Below are positions 51,304 to 59,999 of a stretch of DNA of 64,000 nt, piece after piece. The stretch is from CBDCVD01 sp965224015 (GTDB lineage: Bacteria > Pseudomonadota > Alphaproteobacteria > Rhizobiales > CBDCVD01): the NCBI GenBank assembly GCA_965224015.1, contig OZ245032.1, forward strand, positions 1,860,001 to 1,924,000, written 5' to 3'. Positions within the stretch are counted from its first letter, which is position 1; each line of letters begins with the position of its first letter. Below the pieces are notes generated by a model that saw nothing but the letters and a program-made list of their open reading frames with translations, searched no databases and was not told the origin of the DNA. Position numbers and translations under genes: made by a program.

Positions 51304-54150
51304 TCAGGCAGAGCGGGCTTGCGCCGGAGAGCGGACACGGGAACAGGCGCGGCGCAAATAGGCGATCATATCGGCGTTCGGCAGGGGCTTGGAAAACAAA
51401 TATCCCTGGCCGATGGAGCAACCGGCGGTGCGTAACAGGTCAAGTTGCTCTCGCGTTTCCACCCCTTCGACAATTGTGTCCAGCCCGAGCTGTTGTGACA
51501 GAGTGGAGATCGCGCGCACAATCGCCAGAGATTTCGGATTTTCCGCAATGCCAAATACAAAGGACTGGTCAATCTTGATTTTATCAATCGGAAAATTCTC
51601 GATGTAGGAAAGAGACGAATATCCCGTGCCAAAGTCATCAAGGGCAAATCGGATGCCGCGCTTGCGCAATCGGTTCATCAGGGCCACAACAATATCGTTG
51701 TTCTCGATAAAAAGCGATTCTGTGATCTCAAGGTCCAGTCGCGAGGCGGGCAGGCGACTGTCATCCAGGGCTTGCCTGACGACGTGGAGAAAGTTCTCGT
51801 CGGTGAACTGCGCCGGTGAAACATTGACCGCGATCTTGATCGGCTCGGGCCAATCCTGCACTTCCTGACAGGCACGCCGCAACACAAAGGCACCGATGTC
51901 GACAATATGTCCGGTAACCTCCGCAACGGGTAAGAATTTATCTGGCGAGATGTAGCTCTTTTGCGGATGGCGCCAGCGCACCAGCGCCTCCGCGCCCGTT
52001 ACCATACCAGATCGCAGGTCGATCTGGGGTTGATAGAAGACTTCAAACTCATCCTCGCGCAGTGCCTTGACGAGATCAAGCTCAATGGCCTGGTGCAGAT
52101 GCAGCTTTGATTCCATTTCCGGGTCAAAGAACCGATAGGCATTGCCGCGAATGGCGCGGGCACGAATGAGCGCCATATCGGCGTGGCGGATCTTTCTGTC
52201 CACACGGGCACCGGGCGGCTCCACGGTGTCGTCCCTGGCACTTGCGCCATCCATCAGCGCGACCCCCGCACTCACGCCCACCACCGCATGGTGAAGGTCA
52301 AACTCATACGGCACGCTAAGGTCGTCGATGATGCGCTCGATCAAGGAGCGGGTCGCGTCTGACGTTTTCTCGCGCGCTGCCAAAACGATAAACTGATGCC
52401 CTCCCAAATAACCAATGATATCTGGTCCCGACACGATGCCGCGCAGTCGATCGGCCGCGGATTTGATAATCTGGTCACCATACTCATGCCCCAGCGTATC
52501 GTTGATGACATCGACCCGGCTTAGATGAATGCTGATAAATGCAAATGTTTGGTCGTGAACCCTGGCGGCGTTGAGGGTATTGGCCGCGATATCGGCAAAG
52601 CGGCTCTTGTTTGGTAACGCGGTCAGCGGATCAAATCGCGCGAGAAACTTGAGACGGCGTTCGGCCCTCCAGCGATCGGTTATATCGCGAAATGTCAAAC
52701 AGACGACTATGGGCCCCTGGGTTGGTGCCCCACGCGACGAGACACCGCCTTTTAGCCGCGACGGGGTAACCACATGTTCGAAAATCCTCTGTCGTCGATC
52801 ATCAAAATAATGGCGGGTTAATTGAGGTTGTGATGCGCGCCAGGTTCCCTCCCGAAACCCGTGCACGGCTTGACGTATGGACGTGACGAATTCTTCCGGA
52901 ACGCTATCAGCAACATCGCTTCCAATCACAAGGCCCCTGGTTCCCGCCGGTAGCACCTTGCCTGCGGATCGGCTGACGGCCTTGATGATCCCCTCCCCGT
53001 CTGTGACGATAACGCCGTCAAAATTATCCGAGATCACCTGGTCCAGAATACGCTGCGTGTTCTCCGCCTGATTGCGGGAAATAAACAACATGATGCGGTC
53101 GAAGCCTATCTGGCGGACAAGGGCAATGGCGCAATAGGCGAGAAAAGCAAACTGCCACATAACGATATTGATCGATGCTGACCAGGCGACCTGCCATAAG
53201 GTGGCGCTGGCTTCCGAGACAACGATCAAACCGATCAGCACGGGGATTGCCAATCGCCAGGGCAGACTGCGCGTGATGATCTCCGCCACGATGATAAGCA
53301 GAGCCAGGGCAACCAAAAGAACAGGTAACTTGACCGGCACCAGCACGCGCGATTGCAGTATAGTCTCGGTACTTAGCGCCTGCAGCATGGGACCCGACAG
53401 ATAGCCGTATCTTGGTACAGCAAAGATATCGCGTAGTTCCGCGGCCTGAGAGCCGACGATGACAGACTTGTCGCGTAACCGATTTGCGTCCACCTTTCCC
53501 TCGAGCAGGTCGATCACCGAGATGCGATCGATCTCGTTTGCATTGATGGAGAAGTCGATCTGAACCACGGATGTGGACGGCCTGTTGATCCCCGCCAGCA
53601 TTGCCGGCATCGCATAAACAAACTCATTGTCGATATAGATTCCCAAAGGAAATTCACGCACCAGACTATCAGGATCGGCAAATATATTCACACTGGCAAT
53701 CCAGCTGTGCCGGGCAAAGCGCTCAAGAGGGCGGTTTGAGGTCAGTGTCTGGCTCTGGCTGTCGCTGTTGGCCAGTTGGTTGAAGGCTGCCAGAAGAACG
53801 ATGCCTCCCGCGCGCGCCAGGGCGGCCTCAAGCTTATCGTCCTCCTGTGGGGTGGACGGGCTGCTAAAGTCCACGTCAAAAGCGATTTCCTTAACCTTGG
53901 CAGCAACAAGTCGGTCGACAATTCTGGCATGGACGCCGCGCGGCCAGGGCCATTGGCCGACGGCATCAATACTTTTTGAATCGATATCAAGAACAACGAT
54001 TGTATGGGTTGGCGACCGCGAAAGTGCGGCAAAGCGGTGATCCGATGTGAGCCGGTGAAAGGGATCAAACAGCCCAGACAGGTGCCCGGCAATCGCAAGG
54101 CAAAAGACAAGCAGACCAGCACGAAAATAATTTACCTTAGAGCGTGTCAT
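51304..54150 (-). CDS. CHASE2-PAS-GGDEF-EAL cyclic-di-GMP signalling protein
   Basis: This 948-residue membrane protein has an N-terminal helix and periplasmic CHASE2 sensor domain (about 25-270). Three membrane helices (about 275-350), a PAS-like domain (about 370-490), a GGDEF domain (about 500-660) and an EAL domain (about 685-930) follow. The GGDEF signature reads GGHQF, so cyclase activity is probably lost. The EAL motif (GAEALVRW) and metal/catalytic stretches ITESL, DDFGTGYSSL, KIDQSF and VEGVET are intact, predicting c-di-GMP phosphodiesterase activity. The ATG lies inside a repeat C end (ATGACACGCTCT) with no clear ribosome-binding site. The natural start may have been replaced. Confidence 0.9.
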   Translation of the reverse strand: MTRSKVNYFRAGLLVFCLAIAGHLSGLFDPFHRLTSDHRFAALSRSPTHTIVVLDIDSKSIDAVGQWPWPRGVHARIVDRLVAAKVKEIAFDVDFSSPSTPQEDDKLEAALARAGGIVLLAAFNQLANSDSQSQTLTSNRPLERFARHSWIASVNIFADPDSLVREFPLGIYIDNEFVYAMPAMLAGINRPSTSVVQIDFSINANEIDRISVIDLLEGKVDANRLRDKSVIVGSQAAELRDIFAVPRYGYLSGPMLQALSTETILQSRVLVPVKLPVLLVALALLIIVAEIITRSLPWRLAIPVLIGLIVVSEASATLWQVAWSASINIVMWQFAFLAYCAIALVRQIGFDRIMLFISRNQAENTQRILDQVISDNFDGVIVTDGEGIIKAVSRSAGKVLPAGTRGLVIGSDVADSVPEEFVTSIRQAVHGFREGTWRASQPQLTRHYFDDRRQRIFEHVVTPSRLKGGVSSRGAPTQGPIVVCLTFRDITDRWRAERRLKFLARFDPLTALPNKSRFADIAANTLNAARVHDQTFAFISIHLSRVDVINDTLGHEYGDQIIKSAADRLRGIVSGPDIIGYLGGHQFIVLAAREKTSDATRSLIERIIDDLSVPYEFDLHHAVVGVSAGVALMDGASARDDTVEPPGARVDRKIRHADMALIRARAIRGNAYRFFDPEMESKLHLHQAIELDLVKALREDEFEVFYQPQIDLRSGMVTGAEALVRWRHPQKSYISPDKFLPVAEVTGHIVDIGAFVLRRACQEVQDWPEPIKIAVNVSPAQFTDENFLHVVRQALDDSRLPASRLDLEITESLFIENNDIVVALMNRLRKRGIRFALDDFGTGYSSLSYIENFPIDKIKIDQSFVFGIAENPKSLAIVRAISTLSQQLGLDTIVEGVETREQLDLLRTAGCSIGQGYLFSKPLPNADMIAYLRRACSRVRSPAQARSA

Positions 54151-54486
54151 GTCTTAATAGAACCATTCTGACGGAGCGATCTTGCGATAAGATGGGCCTT
54201 AAGGCTCGCAGGATATAGTGGGGCTATTTTCAAGAGACTTAAGGTCCATATGAGATCAGCATGGCGTTAGCTGTACCCATTTTGCCAAGGGTAAAGCTAG
54301 CGCCATAAAGCTGATCGCCCTCTAAATCTATAGCAAAAGCGTCCGTCCCTTCGGGTTTCCGATTGGCGCAACGCCCACGCCGCTCTCGAGAGATGCGCAA
54401 GCATCGCTCTTCGATCGCCTTGAGCTTGGGAATCGCCTCGCCAATCGAGAAACAGAATTGCTTCTATTAAGACATGACACGCTCTA
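54139..54486. mobile_element. Repeat C composite element with about 33-bp inverted ends
   Basis: Ends AGAGCGTGTCATGTCTTAAT...ATTCTG and CAGAATTGCTTCTATTAAG...CACGCTCT pair over about 33 bp with few mismatches, and both outer junctions read TA. The 348-bp interior carries no transposase and contains a truncated A element. It is a MITE-like, non-autonomous element. Its left end supplies the start codon of the EAL gene. Confidence 0.75.
54253..54339 (-). repeat. Repeat A, truncated copy inside repeat C
   Basis: AGATCAGCATGGCGTTAGC to CTATAGCAAAA, then breaks off into C-type sequence. Only the second hairpin is complete; the first is cut within its left arm. Confidence 0.85.
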
Positions 54487-54543
54487 GGGGGCGCCGTTTA
54501 CCGTTTGAGCCAAGGCGCGTCAGCGCACGGTCAATCACACTCA

Positions 54544-54594
54544 TACCATGGGGCTTTGCGTCTGACTCTTCGCCCAAGCTCAAAACCGCTGGTA
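54544..54594. repeat. Short B-ended element with TCA duplication
   Basis: TACCATGGGGCTTTGCG to CCGCTGGTA, 51 bp, with TCA immediately on both sides (54541-54543 and 54595-54597). The ends are B-like while the inner sequence matches the 51209-51285 segment. The matching flanks point to transposition with a 3-bp target duplication. Confidence 0.6.
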
Positions 54595-54732
54595 TCAGTC
54601 CCACGGACAACCAACAATCTATTATGTCGGCGTAAACATTGCATGAAAACCAACAAAGAGCGCTTAGATGCGAGCTTTCAATAGGTTGTTCTCAAGGTGG
54701 CCGGTCTGAAGTCAGAGTTATTGCGGCCATTG

Positions 54733-54800
54733 CCGACAGCAAGGCCATATCAGACGAATGGCCACCTGCACCCGATGAATTTTACCAGAGACAGCCTCTT
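54733..54800 (+). pseudogene. Second fragment of the integrase-like sequence
   Basis: gacagcaaggccatatcag and the following bases match the reverse complement of about 28065-28135 almost base for base. They encode SKAISDEWPPAPDE where the other copy has SKAISDEWPSTPDE. Nothing else of the gene is present here. It ends just before a minimal B palindrome. Confidence 0.6.
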
Positions 54801-54816
54801 GACGTTACACATCTAA

Positions 54817-54835
54817 TACCAGGGCCCCCCTGGTA
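54817..54835. repeat. Minimal repeat B palindrome
   Basis: TACCAGGGCCCCCCTGGTA, flanked by TAA on the left and TTA on the right. Like 11814-11833, it consists of B-type ends with no interior. Confidence 0.55.
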
Positions 54836-54884
54836 TTAATCCTATAAAAACGGACCCGGAGATTGCTCTAAAAGACGACACGCG

Positions 54885-55748
54885 CTAACGCATGCTGGCG
54901 TAGCTTCCGATAAGATAGGGACGCGTGCCCAGCCAGGCATCGGCGCGTTGGCGCGCAGCAAGGCGGATCGAGGCTGCAACGGTGCCTACGGCTTTATCGT
55001 AATCGGTACGAATGGCCTTGTTCTTGCCGCGAGACAGAGCGTTGGCGATGGTCAGCCAGGTCAGACCATTGAACGGCTGCTTGGTGATCACCTCTCCCTG
55101 CATCAACATGCGTCCGAGCCGATGTTGCGCGTGTACGTGGCCTTTGTCGGCGGCCAATTTCAACCACCGGGCGGCTTGGCGTCCGTCCTTGAGGCCGCCA
55201 CTGCCTTCAATAAACATGACGCCCAAACGATACTGGGCTTCCGGATCGCCAAAATGCGAGGCGGCGTGAAAGTAAAGGCGCCGGGCGCGCCGAACATCGG
55301 GTTTGATCGGATTGTCTTCGATGCCCCCCTGATAGTAGTGCCCAAGGGCCACAAAAGCCTCGGCAACAACGCGAGAATAGCGCGAGCCCGGAAATTCATC
55401 AGCATAGGCGTTGGCGATGCGGCTGTAGTAGGCAAAAGCCTTGTTGTGGTCAACCGCAACGCCGTCTCCCTTGGCATACATGTGCCCCAATTTCCATTGG
55501 GCAATAGCGTTACCGTTTTCCGCGGCCTGCTCAAACGCGATCACCGCCTCGATCTTTTCGCCCGAGCGCAGATGATTAACACCAATGCGAAATGATTTTA
55601 CCGCATTTTCCGTTCCATAGAAGTGAATGTGCAACTCATCTGCATAGGCGGGATCGGGTGCTAGGGATGCGACCATCACCGCACTCAGTGTCGCAAACAT
55701 CGATCGCAAGCAGAATACGCGCTTAAAAGTAAACTCAGATATCAGCAT
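54885..55748 (-). CDS. Sel1-repeat (TPR-like) periplasmic protein
   Basis: This 287-residue protein, from ATG 55748, has a hydrophobic N-terminal export signal (about residues 15-38, ending PAYADE). Four to five Sel1-type repeats follow, for example NAIAQWKLGHMYAKGDGVAVDHNKAFAYY, DPEAQYRLGVMFIEGSGG and HVHAQHRLGRMLMQGE. Such proteins mediate protein-protein contacts; ExoR of rhizobia is a periplasmic example that regulates two-component signalling. The start overlaps the ilvD stop by 14 bases. The frame extends upstream to 55808, but that part lies within ilvD. Function unknown. Confidence 0.78.
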   Translation of the reverse strand: MLISEFTFKRVFCLRSMFATLSAVMVASLAPDPAYADELHIHFYGTENAVKSFRIGVNHLRSGEKIEAVIAFEQAAENGNAIAQWKLGHMYAKGDGVAVDHNKAFAYYSRIANAYADEFPGSRYSRVVAEAFVALGHYYQGGIEDNPIKPDVRRARRLYFHAASHFGDPEAQYRLGVMFIEGSGGLKDGRQAARWLKLAADKGHVHAQHRLGRMLMQGEVITKQPFNGLTWLTIANALSRGKNKAIRTDYDKAVGTVAASIRLAARQRADAWLGTRPYLIGSYASMR

Positions 55749-57459
55749 AACAGGTTGTCTCGGCCTCGCCTCCAGGGTGGGTAATGGCTCCATAACGCGC
55801 TGGCCCAACGCCTTGGGCGTATTTCCAGATCGCGCCGGAATTAAAGTCCGTTTTCCTCGGCTTCCATTTTTTCTTGCGCAGCTTCAACTCCGCCGCGGTA
55901 AGCTTAACCCGCAATATGCCTTTGACCGCATCGATTTCAATGACATCGCCGTTCTTGATCAAACCAATCGGGCCCCCTACCGCGGCTTCCGGCCCCACGT
56001 GCCCCACACAAAAGCCCCGCGTTGCCCCCGAAAACCGGCCATCGGTTATCAAGGCAACCTTATCACCCATGCCCTGGCCGTATATGGCTGCGGTGGTTGC
56101 AAGCATCTCGCGCATTCCCGGGCCACCAACGGGACCCTCGTAGCGAATGACCAGCACTTCCCCTTTCCTGTATTTTCCCGCTGATACCGCTGCAAAACAC
56201 GCTTCCTCGGAGTCAAAGCACCGGGCCTTGCCGGTAAAGGCCAGGCGCTCCATGCCCGCGACCTTCACTATGGCGCCGTCAGGAGCCAGATTGCCCTTTA
56301 GGCCAACGACCCCGCCGGTGACCGTAATGGGTTTGTTAGCCGGATAAACAACGTCCTGGTCCTTGTTCCACTTTACCCGGCGCAGGTTTTGCGCCAGGGT
56401 GCGGCCGGTGACCGTCAAACAGTCTGCGTGTAAAAACCCATGTTGCAGCAGGGTTTTCATGAGCACAGGAATGCCGCCGGCCTCAAACAGATCCTTGGCA
56501 ACATAACGACCGCCGGGTTTCAGGTCGGCGATATAGGGAGTGCGCTTGAAAATCTCGGCAACATCAAAAAGGTCGAACTTGATACCGCACTCGTGCGCAA
56601 TGGCGGGCAGGTGCAAGGCCGCATTGGTAGACCCCCCCGAGGCGGCAACAACACTGGCTGCATTCTCAAGGGCCTCGCGGGTGACAATATCACGGGGGCG
56701 GATATTGCGAGCGATCAATTCCATGATCTTCTCGCCCGAGGCGGCACAAAATTGGTCGCGAAACTCATAAGGTGCCGGTGCGCCGGCCGAATAAGGCAGC
56801 GCCAGGCCAATGGCCTCTGAAACCGTCGCCATCGTATTGGCCGTAAACTGCGCCCCGCACGCACCCGCCGATGGACACGCCACCTCTTCCAATTGTTTAA
56901 GATCGGCATCTGACATATTGCCAACCGAGTGCTGCCCCACGGCCTCAAAGACATCCTGAATCGTGACCTGCCGGCCTTTAAACGTACCGGGCAGGATCGA
57001 GCCGCCATAAATAAAGATAGACGGCACGTTAAGACGCACCATGGCCATCATCATTCCAGGAAGAGACTTGTCACAGCCGGCCATGCCCACAAGGGCATCG
57101 TAGCAGTGCCCGCGCATGGTCAGCTCTACCGAATCCGCAATCACATCGCGCGACACCAGGGAGGATTTCATCCCCTGGTGCCCCATGGCAATACCGTCCG
57201 TTACGGTGATGGTACAGAATTCGCGCGGTGTGCCATTGGCAGCAGCGACCCCCTTTTTGACCGCCTGCGCCTGCCGCATGAGCGAAATGTTGCACGGCGC
57301 CGCCTCGTTCCAGCACGTCGCAACGCCCACAAACGGCTGACTGATCTGGGCACCTGTCAGGCCCATGGCATAATAGTACGAGCGGTGTGGCGCCCGCGTC
57401 GGCCCCTCCGTCACGTGACGGCTGGGCAAATTCTTCTTGTTTATGGCCCTGGCATCCAT
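55735..57459 (-). CDS. ilvD: Dihydroxy-acid dehydratase
   Basis: This 574-residue Fe-S enzyme catalyses the fourth step of valine/isoleucine synthesis (2,3-dihydroxy-acid to 2-oxoacid). Cluster-ligand cysteines are visible in VATCWNEAAPCN, GMAGCDKSLPGM and CPSAGACGAQFTANTM. The C-terminal DGRFSGATRGFCVGHVGPEA motif is present. I choose ATG 57459 (MDARAINKKNLPSR) with AGGGGG upstream. The extension to 57504 does not look family-like. The Sel1-repeat gene follows in an overlapping arrangement. Confidence 0.96.
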   Translation of the reverse strand: MDARAINKKNLPSRHVTEGPTRAPHRSYYYAMGLTGAQISQPFVGVATCWNEAAPCNISLMRQAQAVKKGVAAANGTPREFCTITVTDGIAMGHQGMKSSLVSRDVIADSVELTMRGHCYDALVGMAGCDKSLPGMMMAMVRLNVPSIFIYGGSILPGTFKGRQVTIQDVFEAVGQHSVGNMSDADLKQLEEVACPSAGACGAQFTANTMATVSEAIGLALPYSAGAPAPYEFRDQFCAASGEKIMELIARNIRPRDIVTREALENAASVVAASGGSTNAALHLPAIAHECGIKFDLFDVAEIFKRTPYIADLKPGGRYVAKDLFEAGGIPVLMKTLLQHGFLHADCLTVTGRTLAQNLRRVKWNKDQDVVYPANKPITVTGGVVGLKGNLAPDGAIVKVAGMERLAFTGKARCFDSEEACFAAVSAGKYRKGEVLVIRYEGPVGGPGMREMLATTAAIYGQGMGDKVALITDGRFSGATRGFCVGHVGPEAAVGGPIGLIKNGDVIEIDAVKGILRVKLTAAELKLRKKKWKPRKTDFNSGAIWKYAQGVGPARYGAITHPGGEAETTCYADI

Positions 57460-58145
57460 GTTGACCCCCTGCCTCCTTTGTTGCCTTTGTCGGTCGTGTA
57501 GCAAATGGCCCGAAAGCCTGTCCTGACTTTACTGTCGGGACTGTCCGGACACAGATCCTTACAACCTGAAACCTGCTTTGCCGACAGCGCTTGTGCCCCG
57601 GGCTCCAAGGAGCAACCACGAACCGTTTACCCTTACATGGTTTCAAAAGGCTGCCTGCTTGCCTATAAGCATCTTTATTGATTATGCAGGTTTTGTGGCA
57701 AGGACGCGACGAATATGTCATCATGTGCGCTGAAAGAGTCGGTTTTTTGCCAAGTGATGCAAGAATGCAACAATTTACCTTAATAAAGCTCCCCATTTGA
57801 CCGGAAAATTGTCCGGACCCGCCGGAAACGTCTATTTACGCGCGGGTCGGTATATGCCTGTTAATTGCCTGTTAATAGAGATACCCAACGGTTTCGGACC
57901 CTCACGAACTGTGGATGACGGGACTTTTGCCCTACTTGCAGCGCACCCATGATATAGAATCACCCCGCGTCATCGCGTGCCACAAAGGGGGCGGCAACGT
58001 GAATTATGATGGCAAAGACGATTACCATTCACATGGATCTTCGGAACGAAGGTTTAAGACTATGGGACAACTTGTACGGGACGTTCAGCGCACTGTCAGC
58101 TTGCCTAAATTTGCAGGGACTGCCGACAGCAAGGACGTGAGGCGG
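57460..58145. other. Intergenic region with a repeat D motif
   Basis: This is about 690 bases between the divergent ilvD and IalB-like genes. A D motif in reverse orientation (ggaaacgtctatttacgcg) lies at 57827-57845. The IalB-like frame stays open upstream to 57915, but that stretch does not resemble the family. No ilvD leader peptide or riboswitch is recognised. Confidence 0.45.
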
Positions 58146-58664
58146 ATGTTTGACGCCCTTGCAAAGCGCTTTTTGTTAACAAGGACGATTGCGGTCATTC
58201 TGGCTGTGTTGGCATTGACCTGTGTTGGGCACGCGCAAAATCAGCCAAGAAAGCTGTTTGGCGCTTGGGAAATGCGCTGTGAGCAGCCCCCTGGGGCGCG
58301 CAACACCGAATGCGCCCTTGTCAATAGTGTGACCGCTAGTGATGACGCCGATATTGCCCTGACAGTCCTGGCGCTCAAGACGGCTGACGACAAGGTCAGG
58401 CTTTTGCGGGTTCTGGCGCCCCTTGGTATCCTGCTGCCCCCAGGGCTCGGCCTTAAAATAGACGACAAGGATGTGGGCAGTGCGCAATTTGCCAAGTGCC
58501 TGCCCAATGGATGCCTGGCGGAAGTGGTTTTGAGCGACGAGCAGATTGAGCGCTTTAGACAAGGAAAGTCGGCGCTGTTTATTATTTTTAAGTCGGCCAA
58601 GGAGGGGATCGGCATCCCTATTGACCTGAACGGGTTTGCGCAAGGGTTTGCCGCTCTGCCGTAA
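58146..58664 (+). CDS. IalB-family (invasion-associated locus B) periplasmic protein
   Basis: From ATG 58146 the protein is 172 residues with an N-terminal export signal (about 12-32, ending GHAQN). The mature region matches the IalB family: FGAWEMRCEQPPGARNTECALVN, LPPGLGLKIDDKDVGSAQFAKCLPNGCLAEVVLSDE and IPIDLNGFAQGFAAL. Four cysteines likely form disulfides. The family is widespread in alphaproteobacteria, mostly of unknown role. GAGG precedes this ATG. In-frame ATG 58062 is an alternative. Confidence 0.85.
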   Translation: MFDALAKRFLLTRTIAVILAVLALTCVGHAQNQPRKLFGAWEMRCEQPPGARNTECALVNSVTASDDADIALTVLALKTADDKVRLLRVLAPLGILLPPGLGLKIDDKDVGSAQFAKCLPNGCLAEVVLSDEQIERFRQGKSALFIIFKSAKEGIGIPIDLNGFAQGFAALP

Positions 58665-58752
58665 CAGCTTTGGCTGATGCAACGAGCGGCCTGGGTTTGC
58701 AAGGTACTGTCGGGCATTCTTTCTCCTATGCGCACCCACAAGCAATATTGCT

Positions 58753-58850
58753 GGCAACGTCTATTTGCGACCTGGCCGGCCCCTCCCCCTTGCGGGCCAC
58801 CTGCGCAGGCGGTACCCCAGGAGTGGCCCAAGAGGAAGAGTAGGCTGGTA
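58753..58850 (-). repeat. Repeat D copy with GC-rich palindrome
   Basis: In reverse orientation, ggcaacgtctatttgcgacctggccggcc is followed by ccttgcgggccacctgcgc and aggagtggccca. The same order of motif plus GGGCCACC palindrome is found at 60966-61083. Confidence 0.65.
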
Positions 58851-58863
58851 GATGCCCGTTACT

Positions 58864-59004
58864 AGATCAGCTTGGCGTTTGGTTGTACCCATTTTGCTAT
58901 GGGGACCACTAAACGCATAAAGCTGATCGCCCTCTAAATCTATAGCAAAATGCGTTTAACTGGTATTATGGAAATTCCCGTATTTTTCTCGCATTTTGCT
59001 ATAG
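58864..59004 (-). repeat. Repeat A, single 141-bp copy
   Basis: AGATCAGCTTGGCGTTTGG to CGCATTTTGCTATAG with both hairpins intact. It ends about 45 bases before the 6S RNA gene, so it may overlap or displace its promoter. Confidence 0.9.
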
Positions 59005-59048
59005 AGATGCCAGCTGACAAGTTGGATAAACAACGCTATAGTGGGGGC

Positions 59049-59206
59049 GGCGCGACTGCGTGGTGCGACGTTGGCAATGTCCCAGGGGCCTTAACGATCC
59101 ATACGGGAGCTGTCCCTGATTAAGCTCGTGGGCTTTTTCACACGGTGCCCACCTACTTAGCGTAGGGATCCCGGGATCATCCGCCGCGGCGGTCTCGCGG
59201 TGCGCC
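59049..59206 (+). ncRNA. ssrS: 6S RNA
   Basis: This region of about 158 bases has the alphaproteobacterial 6S RNA pattern. A closing stem (GGCGCGACTGCG with CGCGGTGCGCC) encloses cccaggggccttaacgatcc, cgggagctgtccctgat and gtgcccacctacttag. It ends with agggatcccgggatcatccg. The gene lies directly upstream of the 5-formyltetrahydrofolate cyclo-ligase gene, the usual place for ssrS. The RNA mimics an open promoter and binds sigma-70 holoenzyme. Ends are estimated. Confidence 0.78.
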
Positions 59207-59312
59207 GAACGTATATTTTACTTGGCGGGCTCGACAGGATCGTGCCAGGACCAATTTCTGTGGGGGCCAGGAAAGCGCGAAGTCGTGCTTTTTAGCTAAA
59301 CACAAACAAAAG

Positions 59313-59999
59313 TTGGCCGTTCTGAATACATTTTTCGATCGTCCACGCGCTTTACCTGTTGCGCGTGTGTCTGGCGATACGGTCGCTGGCAACAAGCAGG
59401 CGCTGCGTGAGCGCGTACTCAGGTGCCGCGATGGACTGAGCGCAAAGGCGCGCACTGCAAATTCAAGAATTTGCGCGGACAGGCTCTACACGCTGGTAGA
59501 GGCTGTGTGCGACCCCCCTGCGGTGGTCGCCGGGTTTATACCCATTCGTTCGGAAATCGATATTGTGCCCACGTTGCAAAGGCTCGCCGCGCGCGGCTAC
59601 ACAATAGCTTTGCCCGTTGTCGAGGCATCAGGACAACCGTTGTCGTTTCGTTGCTGGGACGGCACGGCGGCGCTGCAGGACGCCGGTTTTGGCACCAGGG
59701 GCCCCGGCGTTAAGGCCGCGGTCGTTGATCCGGATATCCTTATTGTTCCCTTGAGTGCCTTTGATCGCCATGGCGGTCGTATGGGCTATGGCAAGGGACA
59801 TTATGACACGTCCATCATGGCTTTGAAGGCACATAAGCGCGTGATGACCATAGGTGCCGCCTATGCCATGCAACAGGTCGACAGTGTGCCGCAAGAGCCC
59901 CACGACCAGAGGCTACAATGGATCGTTACCGATGAGGGCGTATTGGATTGCCGACCCGGTGATCACGACCGGTCGCTTGCCAATGATGAGGCCTTGTGA
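59313..59999 (+). CDS. 5-formyltetrahydrofolate cyclo-ligase
   Basis: This enzyme of about 228 residues (from TTG 59313) converts 5-formyl-THF to 5,10-methenyl-THF with ATP. It shows an N-terminal NKQALRERVLRCRDGLSAKAR, the VVAGFIPIRSEIDIVPTLQRLAARG block and the C-terminal ATP-binding signature GGRMGYGKGHYDTSI. The first 18 or so residues are not typical, so GTG 59367 may be the real start. Its stop overlaps the next gene. Confidence 0.9.
   Translation: MAVLNTFFDRPRALPVARVSGDTVAGNKQALRERVLRCRDGLSAKARTANSRICADRLYTLVEAVCDPPAVVAGFIPIRSEIDIVPTLQRLAARGYTIALPVVEASGQPLSFRCWDGTAALQDAGFGTRGPGVKAAVVDPDILIVPLSAFDRHGGRMGYGKGHYDTSIMALKAHKRVMTIGAAYAMQQVDSVPQEPHDQRLQWIVTDEGVLDCRPGDHDRSLANDEAL

Noticed and set aside
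57915..58145. N-terminal extension of the IalB-like protein
   Set aside because: The upstream 77 codons do not resemble the family, and the signal peptide begins after ATG 58146.
58677..58865. 62-codon frame after the IalB-like gene
   Set aside because: It overlaps a repeat D copy and shows no coding features.
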